A DNA stretch of 51,420 nucleotides from an uncultured Oscillospiraceae bacterium (lineage in GTDB: Bacteria; Bacillota; Clostridia; Oscillospirales; Oscillospiraceae), in the NCBI GenBank assembly GCA_910585265.1, contig CAJUCA010000018.1, positions 1 through 51,420 of the forward strand, read 5' to 3'. Under the pieces are notes generated by a model, which saw nothing but the letters and a program-made list of their open reading frames with translations, had not been told where the DNA came from and searched no databases. The position numbers and the translations under genes are program-made. This document shows positions 1 to 7,693 of the stretch, in pieces (the first letter of the stretch is position 1; each line of letters starts with the position of its first letter).

Positions 1-5
1 CACTG

Positions 6-99
6 CCGGGAAGGAAGATAGTGTGAAAGAAACCCAGGAGGGGTGTCTTTCACGTCCAATCAACGACTTTTTTGAACGTCCTTTGTTCAAAAAAGCCGC
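6..99. repeat. 94-bp two-hairpin cassette, copy A
   Basis: This block recurs at 12214-12307 in the same orientation with only about four substitutions. It contains two hairpins: GTGAAAGA/TCTTTCAC (23-53) and TTTTTTGAAC/GTTCAAAAAA (68-94, seven-base loop). It sits just past the 3' end of cysK. On the minus-strand transcript the T-rich arm of the second hairpin follows the variable hairpin at 98-138. A short plus-strand reading frame runs across the block but has no protein-like character, so I treat the block as a noncoding repeat. Confidence 0.85.
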
Positions 100-138
100 C
101 TTCCTCGTGTCGAAAAGTCTTTTCGACACGAGGAAGGC
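98..138 (-). terminator. Variable long hairpin attached to cassette A
   Basis: Perfect 19-bp inverted repeat with a three-base loop. Read on the minus strand it is followed by GGCTTTTTTG, which looks like an intrinsic terminator for cysK transcripts. The corresponding hairpin next to copy B (12309-12344) has a different stem sequence that still pairs. Confidence 0.65.
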
Positions 139-175
139 CCGGATTGCCGCGCTTCTCGGCAGTCCGGGCCTTTTT
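136..175. terminator. Hairpin after cysK
   Basis: GGCCCGGA and TCCGGGCC form a stem with further pairing inside. On the plus strand it is followed by TTTTT; on the minus strand it lies directly behind the cysK stop codon. It is probably part of a bidirectional terminator region together with the next hairpin. Confidence 0.6.
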
Positions 176-178
176 CCG

Positions 179-1114
179 TCAATCGGTGTCGAACAGGGCG
201 GTGGACAGGTAGCGGTCCCCTCCGTCGGGCAGGAGGGCCACGATGGTCTTGCCCCGGCTCTCCGGGCGTTTGGCGATCCGCAGGGCCGCCCACAACGCCG
301 CCCCGGAGGAGATGCCCGCCAGTACGCCCTCCGTCCGGCCCAGCCGCCGGGCGGTGTCAAAGGCGTCCCCGTCCTCCACGGGGAGGATCTCGTCGTAGAC
401 GGCGGTGTTCAGGGCCTGGGGCACGAAGCCCGCGCCGATGCCCTGTATGCCGTGCTTCCCCGCCCTCCCCTGGCTCAGGACAGGGGAGGAGGCAGGCTCC
501 ACCGCCACCACCCGGAGGCTGGGGTTTTGGCTTTTCAGGTACTCCCCCACGCCGGTGATGGTGCCGCCGGTGCCCACGCCCGCCACAAATACGTCCACCC
601 GGCCCTCGGTGTCCGCCCAGATCTCCGGGCCGGTGGAAGCCCGGTGGGCGGCGGGGTTGGCGGGGTTGGCGAACTGGCCGGGGAGGAAGCTGCCGGGGAT
701 CTCCCGGGCCAGCTCCTCCGCCCTTTGGATGGCTCCCGCCATGCCCTGGGCCCCGGGGGTGAGCACCAGCTCCGCTCCGTAGGCCGCCATCAGGCGGCGG
801 CGTTCCACGCTCATGGTGTCCGGCATGACGATGATCACCCGGTAGCCCCGGGCCGCCGCCACCGCCGCCAGCCCGATCCCCGTATTGCCGGAGGTGGGCT
901 CGATGATGGTGCCGCCGGGCTTCAGCAGGCCCCGGGCCTCCCCGTCGCCGATCATGGCCCGGGCCACCCGGTCCTTCACGCTGCCCGCCGGGTTAAAGCA
1001 CTCCAGCTTGGCCAGCAGGCGGGCCTCCAGTCCCTCCGCCCGGGCCAGCCGCGCCAGCTCCAGCAGGGGGGTGCGGCCGATGAGCTGATCGGCGGATGTG
1101 TAAATGTGTTCCAT
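179..1114 (-). CDS. cysK: Cysteine synthase A (O-acetylserine sulfhydrylase)
   Basis: 311 aa, the usual length for the family. CysK is a PLP enzyme that makes cysteine from O-acetylserine and sulfide in the cytoplasm. The PLP lysine lies in the motif GSVKDR (K47), the substrate loop is PTSGNTG (about residues 73-79), and the phosphate-binding GTGGT motif is near residue 181. The ATG has a GGGAGGGAT ribosome binding site. The gene lies 71 bp behind the ABC permease on the same strand and could be read through from it, but the functional link is unclear. Its 3' end meets three successive hairpins. A CysK/CysM or cystathionine beta-synthase-like subtype cannot be excluded, but the sequence is typical of CysK. 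Confidence 0.95.
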   Translation of the reverse strand: MEHIYTSADQLIGRTPLLELARLARAEGLEARLLAKLECFNPAGSVKDRVARAMIGDGEARGLLKPGGTIIEPTSGNTGIGLAAVAAARGYRVIIVMPDTMSVERRRLMAAYGAELVLTPGAQGMAGAIQRAEELAREIPGSFLPGQFANPANPAAHRASTGPEIWADTEGRVDVFVAGVGTGGTITGVGEYLKSQNPSLRVVAVEPASSPVLSQGRAGKHGIQGIGAGFVPQALNTAVYDEILPVEDGDAFDTARRLGRTEGVLAGISSGAALWAALRIAKRPESRGKTIVALLPDGGDRYLSTALFDTD

Positions 1115-1185
1115 GTTCTATCCCTCCCGGGGCAAGCCGCCCCCGTACCACCCTACGCGGCCCGGGGGCGGTTTATGCGTTTTGA

Positions 1186-2214
1186 TTACCGCTGGCCCTT
1201 GTCGTAGGGCACGCCCTCCGCCTTGGGGGCGCGGGACTTCTTGGAGGTGAAGGCCAGCACCACCAGGGTGATGAGGTAGGGCAGCATCCGGTAGAAGTGG
1301 ACGCTGATGGGGATCTCCGCCAGCAGGTACACGCCGTCGCCGTTGATGTCGATGGAGGTATAGGAGGCCGCCACGCACTTGAACAGGCCGAACAGCAGCG
1401 CGGCCCCGGCGATGTTCAGGGGCTTCCAGTTGCCGAAGATCATGACGGCCAGGGCCAGGAAGCCGAAGCCCGCCACGTCCCCGTTGGAGGAGCAGTTGGC
1501 GGTGGTCAGGGCGTAGACGAAGCCGCCGATGCCCGCCAGCGCGCCGGAGATGGAGGTGCCGGCGTACCGCATCCTGTAGACGTTGATGCCCAGGGAGTCC
1601 GCCGCCTGGGGATTCTCGCCGCAGGAGCGCAGCCGCAGGCCGAACCTGGTCTTATAGAGGATGACGGACAGCACCACAAACAGCAGAATGCACACATAGG
1701 TGGCCAGATAGACCCGGTGAAGGAAGGTTTCGCCCAAAAAGCCCAGGTTGTCGCTGCGGCTGAAGCCCAGGTCGGACTTGCGGATCATGAACCAGCTGGC
1801 GGCGTCGCCGTCTATATACAGGGTGTTCTGGTTGGCGATGATCCGGATCAGGAACAGCACCAGGGCCGGGGCCAGCAGGTTCAACGCCGTGCCGCCGATG
1901 GTCTGGTCCGCCCGGAGGTTCACCGACGCGAAGGACAGCAGCAGGGAGAAAAGGGTCCCCGCCGCCGCCGTCACCAGCATGGCCAGCAGCATCAGCCCCT
2001 GGAGGGCCAGCCAGTTGCCGTCGGCCTTGGCCCCGTCAAAGGCACCGCTCTGCTGCATGAGCTGGACGAACAGCACCCCCACGAACGCGCCGAAGATCAT
2101 GATGCCCTCCAACGCCAGGTTGATGATGCCGCTGCGCTCGGCGAACACGCCCGCCAGGGCCACGATCATCAGGGGGACCGCGTAGAGCAGGGTCTGCTGA
2201 ATCAGAAACGTCAT
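1186..2214 (-). CDS. nupQ: Nucleoside-type ABC transporter permease 2 (BMP family)
   Basis: 342 aa from the ATG that overlaps the upstream permease stop (ATGA at 2211-2214). A longer upstream reading is low-complexity and was rejected. The protein is a chain of hydrophobic segments and starts with the family-typical motif AGVFAERSGIINLALEG. It resembles the YufQ/NupQ inner-membrane subunit of guanosine/nucleoside importers. With the next gene it should form the membrane channel energised by the ATPase at 3505-5055. The substrate is inferred from family only; related systems also carry other compounds bound by basic membrane lipoproteins. Confidence 0.85.
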   Translation of the reverse strand: MTFLIQQTLLYAVPLMIVALAGVFAERSGIINLALEGIMIFGAFVGVLFVQLMQQSGAFDGAKADGNWLALQGLMLLAMLVTAAAGTLFSLLLSFASVNLRADQTIGGTALNLLAPALVLFLIRIIANQNTLYIDGDAASWFMIRKSDLGFSRSDNLGFLGETFLHRVYLATYVCILLFVVLSVILYKTRFGLRLRSCGENPQAADSLGINVYRMRYAGTSISGALAGIGGFVYALTTANCSSNGDVAGFGFLALAVMIFGNWKPLNIAGAALLFGLFKCVAASYTSIDINGDGVYLLAEIPISVHFYRMLPYLITLVVLAFTSKKSRAPKAEGVPYDKGQR

Positions 2215-3449
2215 GCGTCCTCCCCTCCTTTCTCCGCCTTGCCGTCCCCGGCGGGGGCCGGGACGGGGGCGGCCGCCGCCTGGGCCTTGCGCTTCTTCCG
2301 CCCGCTGAGCCACAGCTTGATCACCAGGGAGAACGCGCTCAGGTACACGATGGTGGCGATGATCACGTCGGTGATGTATTCGTTATAGGCCGTCAGGCTG
2401 GTGATCTGCTGGCCCACGATATTCAGCATGGACATGAAGCATCCGGTGAAGATGACCCCGATGGGGTTGCTGGCCGCCAGCAGGGCCACCGGGATGCCGT
2501 TGAAGCCGGTGGCGGGCAGGGCCTGGTAGGTCTGCCACGCGAACTCCGTATTGCCCGCCAGCCAGTACAGCGCGGCCCCCGCCCCGGACAGGGCCCCGGC
2601 GATGGCCATGGACAGCACGATGTTCCGCTTGTCGTTGATGCCGGCATACCGGGCGGCGTGCCGGTTGGAGCCGCAGGCCACCAGCTCGTAGCCCAGGGTG
2701 GTCTTGGTCATGAGGACGTACACCAGGATGGCGATGATCACCGCCACGCCGATGCCCCAGTTCACCTGGGAGCCGGGGAACAGGGCGTCCAGCCCCGCCC
2801 GGGCGGTGACTACCCCATTGACGGAGGTCTTGTAGATGTAATTGGTCTTGCCGTACTCCTCCAGGTTGCGCCAGACGCTGCCGTCGAAGATCCAGGTGAC
2901 CAGGTTGGCGGCGATCCAGTTTGTCATGATGCAGGCCAGCACCTCGTTGATGTTCAGCAGGGCCTTCACCAGCCCGGGGATGGCCCCCCACAGCGCGCCC
3001 GCCAGGATGCCCGCCAGGAAGGCCAGCAGCCACACCACGGGGGAGGGCACCGCGGAGGTGGGGATGCTCAGGGCCACGATGAGGGTGGCGGCGGTGCCCA
3101 TGAGGTACTGCCCCGGCGCGCCGATGTTGAACAGGCCCGTCTTGAAGGCCACCGCCACCGACAGTCCGGTGAGTATGAGCGGCGTGGCCCGGAACAGCAT
3201 ATTACCCACGTTGGCGGGGTTGAAGCCGAAGGTGAGGCTGCCGGAGGCGTCCCGCCCGGTGCTGAGTATGCCGCCCAGCACCAGCCGCACGCCGTCCCAC
3301 ACGCTTTTTCCGTCCATATTGCTGCTGGCAAGGCCGCTGATCACCACGATGACACAGCCCACCAGCAGGCCGATGAGGATGGAGATCACGGAGGCGGCCG
3401 CCGTCCTGGCCCCGTCCTTCTCCATCAGCTGACGCCATTTCTCCTTCAT
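2211..3449 (-). CDS. nupP: Nucleoside-type ABC transporter permease 1 (BMP family)
   Basis: 412 aa. One hydrophobic segment near residues 20-38 is followed by an extracellular loop and then about eight further membrane segments. The motif ATPLILTGLSVAVAFKTGLFNIGAPGQ is represented here by its hallmark stretch FNIGAPGQ, typical of YufP/NupP-like permeases. The C-terminal tail is Lys/Ala/Pro-rich and probably cytoplasmic. It is translationally coupled to the second permease by a 4-bp overlap and lies 55 bp after the ATPase gene. It acts in the cytoplasmic membrane as half of the translocation pore. Confidence 0.87.
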   Translation of the reverse strand: MKEKWRQLMEKDGARTAAASVISILIGLLVGCVIVVISGLASSNMDGKSVWDGVRLVLGGILSTGRDASGSLTFGFNPANVGNMLFRATPLILTGLSVAVAFKTGLFNIGAPGQYLMGTAATLIVALSIPTSAVPSPVVWLLAFLAGILAGALWGAIPGLVKALLNINEVLACIMTNWIAANLVTWIFDGSVWRNLEEYGKTNYIYKTSVNGVVTARAGLDALFPGSQVNWGIGVAVIIAILVYVLMTKTTLGYELVACGSNRHAARYAGINDKRNIVLSMAIAGALSGAGAALYWLAGNTEFAWQTYQALPATGFNGIPVALLAASNPIGVIFTGCFMSMLNIVGQQITSLTAYNEYITDVIIATIVYLSAFSLVIKLWLSGRKKRKAQAAAAPVPAPAGDGKAEKGGEDA

Positions 3450-3504
3450 GGGGCCTCGTCCCCCTCTCCGGTGTAGATCTGGACGAGATTCGGATATTTC
3501 ACAC

Positions 3505-5055
3505 TCACGCGCCCTTCTCCTCCTTCCCGCTCCGCTCCATGCGCTTGGCCCCCGCCATGTAGAGGCCCAGCTCCTGCACGCTGGTCTGCTTGGGATCGAA
3601 CTCGCCCACGATCTCCCCCTCGTACATCACCAGGATCCGGTCGGACAGGTTCATCACCTCGTCCAGCTCCAGGCTCACCAGCAGCACGGCGCGGCCCTTG
3701 TCCCGCTCCGCCACCAGCTGGCTGTGGATGTACTCGATGGCACCCACGTCCAGGCCCCGGGTGGGCTGGACGGCCACGATCAGGGGTTTTTCCCGGTCCA
3801 GCTCCCGGGCGATGATGGCCTTCTGCTGGTTGCCGCCGGACATGGAGCGGGCCGCCGTCACCGGACCCTGGCCGGAGCGCACGTCGTACTGGGCGATGAG
3901 CTGGCCGGCGTACTCCCGCACCGCGCCCCGGTTGATGAAGCCCTTGGCCTGGAACCGCTTCTCCTGGTAACGCTGGAGCACCAGGTTCTGCTCCAGGGTG
4001 AAGTCCAGCACCAGGCCGTGCTTGTGCCGGTCCTCGGGGATGTGGCTCAGGTTCTTCCCCCGGTGGCGGATGGAGGCGTGGGAGATGTCCTCCCCGCAGA
4101 GGGTGGCCGTGCCGCCGGAGCATTTCTCCAGCCCCGTCAGGCCGTAGACCAGCTCGGTCTGGCCGTTGCCGTCGATGCCGGCGATGCACAGGATCTCCCC
4201 GGCCCGCACGTCGAAGCTGACGTGGTTCACGGCGTTGCGCTTATGGGCCTTGGAGGGGACGCAGAAGTCCCGCAGGGACAGCACCGCCTGCCTGGGCTGG
4301 GCGGGCTCCTTGTGGACCTCCAGCTGGACGGAGCGGCCCACCATCATGTCGGACAGGGACTGCTTGTCCGTGTCCTTGGTGTCCACAGTGCCGATGTACC
4401 TGCCCTTGCGCAGCACCGTCACCCGGTCGGACACCTCCATGATCTCGTTGAGCTTGTGGGAGATGAACAGGATGGACTTGCCCTCCTTGGCGAACTCCTT
4501 CATGGTGGCCATCAGCTCGTCGATCTCCTGGGGGGTGAGGACGGCGGTTGGCTCGTCGAAGATGAGGATCTCATTGTCCCGGTACAGCATCTTGAGGATT
4601 TCCACCCGCTGCTGCATTCCCACGGTGATGTCCTCCACCCTGGCGTCCAGGTCCACCTTCAGGCCGTACCGCTGGGACAGGGCCTCCACCTTGGCCCGGG
4701 CCTCCTTCTTCTGGAGGAAGCCCGCCTTTGTGGTCTCCGCGCCCAGAATGATGTTGTCCAGCACGGTGAACACCTCAATGAGCTTGAAGTGCTGGTGGAC
4801 CATGCCGATGCCCAGGGCCGTGGCGTCGTTGGGGTCGTTGATCCTCACCGTCTGGCCGTTCTTCCGGATTTCGCCCTTCTCCGGCTGGTACAGGCCGAAC
4901 AGCACGCTCATCAGCGTGGACTTGCCCGCGCCGTTTTCCCCCAGCAGGGCGTGGATCTCCCCCCGCCGCAGCTGGAGCGTGATGTCGTCGTTGGCGATGA
5001 TACCGGGGAACTCCTTGGTGATGTGCAGCATCTCAATGACGTTTTCCGAATCCAT
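3505..5055 (-). CDS. nupO: Nucleoside-type ABC transporter ATP-binding protein (double ATPase)
   Basis: 516 aa with two tandem ATPase domains, the architecture of YufO/NupO, RbsA and related import ATPases. The first Walker A is GENGAGKST (about residues 39-47), with Walker B ILIFDEPTAVL. The second half has a GNGQTEL P-loop variant, the SMSGGNQQK signature and a Walker B-like region with VQPTRGLD. The second half being catalytically degenerate is normal in this family. I chose the ATG with GGGAGGAGAGCC upstream; the frame stays open far upstream, but that part is low-complexity shadow sequence. First gene of the three-gene operon; its promoter is at 5144-5172. No substrate-binding lipoprotein gene accompanies it in the window. 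Confidence 0.9.
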   Translation of the reverse strand: MDSENVIEMLHITKEFPGIIANDDITLQLRRGEIHALLGENGAGKSTLMSVLFGLYQPEKGEIRKNGQTVRINDPNDATALGIGMVHQHFKLIEVFTVLDNIILGAETTKAGFLQKKEARAKVEALSQRYGLKVDLDARVEDITVGMQQRVEILKMLYRDNEILIFDEPTAVLTPQEIDELMATMKEFAKEGKSILFISHKLNEIMEVSDRVTVLRKGRYIGTVDTKDTDKQSLSDMMVGRSVQLEVHKEPAQPRQAVLSLRDFCVPSKAHKRNAVNHVSFDVRAGEILCIAGIDGNGQTELVYGLTGLEKCSGGTATLCGEDISHASIRHRGKNLSHIPEDRHKHGLVLDFTLEQNLVLQRYQEKRFQAKGFINRGAVREYAGQLIAQYDVRSGQGPVTAARSMSGGNQQKAIIARELDREKPLIVAVQPTRGLDVGAIEYIHSQLVAERDKGRAVLLVSLELDEVMNLSDRILVMYEGEIVGEFDPKQTSVQELGLYMAGAKRMERSGKEEKGA

Positions 5056-5084
5056 GGCTCTCCTCCCGCCTCCCTTTCTTAAAT

Positions 5085-5134
5085 GAATGTTCAATATCGA
5101 GCTTCCTTGGAGCTTCTGCCGAAAATTGACATTC
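5085..5134 (-). promoter_or_regulatory. Imperfect hairpin in the nup operon leader
   Basis: GAATGTTCAAT and ATTGACATTC pair with a single bulged base around an inner AGCTT-rich stem. The structure occupies most of the roughly 80-nt leader between the predicted start of transcription and the ATPase gene. Function unknown; it does not match a purine riboswitch. Confidence 0.4.
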
Positions 5135-5143
5135 TCTGCCCAC

Positions 5144-5172
5144 ATTATACAGCATAACCGGGGAAATGACAA
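5144..5172 (-). promoter_or_regulatory. SigA-type promoter of the nup operon
   Basis: On the minus strand TTGTCA, a 17-bp spacer and a perfect TATAAT. It points toward the ATPase gene and leaves a leader of about 80 nt. It is divergent from the promoter at 5327-5355; together they account for the 351-bp gap between the operons. Confidence 0.75.
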
Positions 5173-5326
5173 GGTTTTTATGGGCGGCCCTGCCCATACT
5201 GCCCATATGCCGGGGAGGAAAGGGGGGCGGCATGGAAAAACAGGCTGTCTCCCTCCGCCCCTGGCACTTTCGTCATTCTGCCCGCGGCTTTCCCTGCCTT
5301 TTTTGTCGCAATCGCCAGATTTTTTC

Positions 5327-5355
5327 TTGACAAACCGTGTCCGGAAGCGTAAACT
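5327..5355 (+). promoter_or_regulatory. SigA-type promoter of the solute-binding-protein operon
   Basis: TTGACA, 17-bp spacer, TAAACT, about 45 bp upstream of the lipoprotein start codon. Confidence 0.65.
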
Positions 5356-5406
5356 ATAGAGCACGGCAGGCAATGCCGCGGATACATGGAATGGAGGAAT
5401 GAAACC

Positions 5407-6519
5407 ATGAAAATGAAGAAATGGATCGCCCTGGCCCTGGCCTGCGTGATGGCCCTGAGCCTCATGGCCTGCGCCGGCGGCAAGGATCCCGATCCCACTA
5501 AGGAGCCGGATCCCACCAAGGAGCCTGATCAGTCCGCCCCCGTGGAGACCCAGACCCCCGGCGGCGAGGAGAAGAAGCCCGAGGATTACACCGGAACCCT
5601 CACCATCTACTCCCCCCACGACTCCGACCCCCTGAACGCGGGTAAGGCCCTGTTTGAGGACACCTACCCCAACGTGAAGGTGGAGGTGGTGGCCGACGGC
5701 ACCGGCAACCTGCTGAACCGGATCAAGGCCGAGGCCGCGGCCCCCATGGCCGACGTGCTGTGGGGCGGTGGCGCGGACTCCCTGGCCGCCTACAAGGAGT
5801 TCTTCCAGCCCTACAAGCCCTCCTGCATCGACCTGCTGGACTCCAGCCTGTATGATCCCGAGTACCTGTGGATCGGCGAGTCCCCCCTGCCCATGGTGTT
5901 CCTGGTGAATACCGACCTGGTGGCCGAGGCCGACATCCCCCAGACCTGGAAGGATCTGGCCGACCCCAAGTGGGAGGGCAAGATCGCCTTCGCCGACCCC
6001 GCCTCCTCCGGCTCCGCCTTCACCCAGCTGTGCACCATCCTGATGAACTACGGCAAGGCTGAGGACGACTACGCCGAGGGCTGGACCCTGGTGCAGAGCA
6101 TGATCAAGAACCTGGTGATCCAGTCCGGCTCCTCCGGTGCCCACAAGAACGTGGACTCCGGCGAGTGCCCCATCGGCATCACCCTGGAGAAGGCCGCCGT
6201 CCAGTACGACACCAGCGACGCGGGCCACCTGAAGATGGTCTATCCCACCGACGGCACCTCCGCCGTGCCCGACGGCGTGGCCATCGTGAAGGACTGCCCC
6301 AACCAGGAGCTGGCTGAGCTGTTCGTGGAGTTCGTGCTGTCCGCCGAGTGCCAGACCGCCCAGAACAAGGACTTCGGCCGCCGCCCCATTCGCAGCGACG
6401 TCACCCCCGAGGGCCTGATGGGCCTGAACGAGTTCTCCATCATGACCTATAACTTCGACTACGCCGCCGCCAACAAGGCCGACATCGTGGAGAAGTGGCA
6501 GGAGACCCTGGTGGGCTGA
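5407..6519 (+). CDS. ABC transporter solute-binding lipoprotein (AfuA/FbpA-like)
   Basis: 370 aa. The N-terminus has two Lys-rich residues, a hydrophobic stretch and the lipobox LMAC, so the mature protein should be lipid-anchored at Cys near residue 20. It is followed by a Pro/Asp/Thr-rich linker with repeated DPTKEP units. The binding domain resembles family 1 iron/sugar-phosphate/phosphonate binding proteins (TLTIYSPHDSDP opening, ADVLWGGGADS, TSAVPDGVAIVKD). The ATG at 5407 was chosen over one 21 bp upstream because GGAGG lies at the right distance. It would deliver the ligand to the permease encoded two genes downstream. Iron, sugar phosphate or aminoethylphosphonate are all possible; the HAD phosphatase at the operon end mildly favours a phosphorylated compound. 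Confidence 0.85.
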   Translation: MKMKKWIALALACVMALSLMACAGGKDPDPTKEPDPTKEPDQSAPVETQTPGGEEKKPEDYTGTLTIYSPHDSDPLNAGKALFEDTYPNVKVEVVADGTGNLLNRIKAEAAAPMADVLWGGGADSLAAYKEFFQPYKPSCIDLLDSSLYDPEYLWIGESPLPMVFLVNTDLVAEADIPQTWKDLADPKWEGKIAFADPASSGSAFTQLCTILMNYGKAEDDYAEGWTLVQSMIKNLVIQSGSSGAHKNVDSGECPIGITLEKAAVQYDTSDAGHLKMVYPTDGTSAVPDGVAIVKDCPNQELAELFVEFVLSAECQTAQNKDFGRRPIRSDVTPEGLMGLNEFSIMTYNFDYAAANKADIVEKWQETLVG

Positions 6520-6543
6520 TCCTCCCGGACGCGCACCCTTAAC

Positions 6544-6583
6544 GAGGACGCCCCGACTGAACCTCGGGGCGTCCTCCCATTTT
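6544..6583 (+). terminator. Intercistronic terminator after the binding-protein gene
   Basis: GAGGACGCCCCGA pairs perfectly with TCGGGGCGTCCTC, followed by CCATTTTT. Its position between the binding protein and the ATPase suggests partial termination, giving more binding protein than membrane components. Confidence 0.8.
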
Positions 6584-6616
6584 TAGAACCAGTATTCAGA
6601 GGAGGAGTTGTCAACT

Positions 6617-7693
6617 ATGAGCCACGCTGTGATCATCAAAAATGCCGTCAAGAAATACGGCGACTTTACCGCTGTCAACGGCATCAGCCTGAACATCGAA
6701 CAGGGCGAGTTCTTCACCCTCTTAGGCCCCTCCGGCTGCGGCAAGACCACCCTGCTGCGCATGATCGCGGGCTTCAACACGGTGGACGGGGGCGAGATCT
6801 GCTTTGACGAGCAGGTGATCAACAACCTGCCCGCCCATAAGCGGGACATCGGCATGGTGTTCCAGAACTACGCCATCTTCCCCCACCTGAACGTGGCGGA
6901 CAACGTGGCCTACGGCCTGAAGGCCCGGAAGGTGCCCAAGGAGCAGATCACCCCCCGGGTGGACGAGGCACTGCGGATGGTGCAGATCGACCAGCTCAAG
7001 GCCCGCCAGCCCAACGAGCTGTCCGGCGGGCAGCAGCAGCGGGTGGCCCTGGCCCGGGCCTTCGTCATCGAGCCGGGGGTGCTGCTGATGGACGAGCCCC
7101 TGTCCAACCTGGACGCCAAGCTCCGGGTGCAGATGCGCACCACCATCAAGAAGCTCCAACGCCGCCTGGGGATCACCACCATCTACGTCACCCACGACCA
7201 GGAGGAGGCCCTGGCCATCTCCGACCGGATCGCCGTGATGAAGGAGGGCAATATCATGCAGATCGGCAGGCCGGAGGAGATCTACCGCAAGCCCGCCAAC
7301 CCCTTCGTGGCAAACTTCATCGGCGTGTCCAACTTCGTTGACTGCACCGTGGACGGCCAGGACCCCAAGGCCGCCTCCGTGAAGCTCCACGACGGGTACA
7401 GCTTCCAGATGCCCCTGCGCGCCCCCTATTCCGGCGAGGTGATTCTCTCCGCCCGCCCGGAACAGCTGTTCTTCAGCGAGAAGGGCATTCCCGGCAAGGT
7501 GAACCTGTCCGTGTTCCTGGGCGACTTCATACAGTATGAAGTCCAGCTCCACACCGGGCAGGTGCTGGAGCTGAATGAGTATACCAAGGACGTGGACAGC
7601 GCGAAGGCGGACGGCGAGGAGGTACATATCAGCTTTAACCCCAAGCAGGTCAGCCTCTACCGGAAGGACACCGAGGAGGTGCTCTCATGCTGA
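6617..7693 (+). CDS. ABC transporter ATP-binding protein (FbpC/PotA-like)
   Basis: 358 aa. Walker A GPSGCGKTT (about residues 41-49), signature LSGGQQQRVALARA, Walker B VLLMDEPLSNLD, switch histidine in VTHDQEEA, and a C-terminal TOBE-like regulatory region of about 110 residues. I chose the ATG 9 bp after GGAGGAG rather than the TTG nine bases upstream. The stop overlaps the start of the permease gene by 7 bp. It powers the importer whose binding protein and permease are its neighbours. The family is shared by iron, polyamine, maltose and phosphonate importers, so the substrate is not decided by this subunit. Confidence 0.9.
   Translation: MSHAVIIKNAVKKYGDFTAVNGISLNIEQGEFFTLLGPSGCGKTTLLRMIAGFNTVDGGEICFDEQVINNLPAHKRDIGMVFQNYAIFPHLNVADNVAYGLKARKVPKEQITPRVDEALRMVQIDQLKARQPNELSGGQQQRVALARAFVIEPGVLLMDEPLSNLDAKLRVQMRTTIKKLQRRLGITTIYVTHDQEEALAISDRIAVMKEGNIMQIGRPEEIYRKPANPFVANFIGVSNFVDCTVDGQDPKAASVKLHDGYSFQMPLRAPYSGEVILSARPEQLFFSEKGIPGKVNLSVFLGDFIQYEVQLHTGQVLELNEYTKDVDSAKADGEEVHISFNPKQVSLYRKDTEEVLSC

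Noticed and set aside
23..1207. 394-codon plus-strand frame starting in cassette A and crossing cysK
   Set aside because: Starts in a repeat and is antisense to cysK; no protein features. The similar short start at the second cassette copy simply reflects the repeat.
3448..5082. 544-codon plus-strand open frame opposite the nup ATPase
   Set aside because: It is the mirror of the real ATPase gene: biased His/Val/Leu/Gly composition, no domain, no ribosome binding site. High GC content lengthens such antisense frames throughout the window.
5056..5143. Purine riboswitch in front of the nup transporter
   Set aside because: The leader is about 80 nt and forms one long imperfect hairpin, not the three-way junction with conserved loop bases.
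5056..6228. N-terminal extension of the nup ATPase frame upstream of its ATG
   Set aside because: Low-complexity antisense of the lipoprotein gene; promoter and ribosome binding site lie inside it, and homology starts at the chosen ATG.
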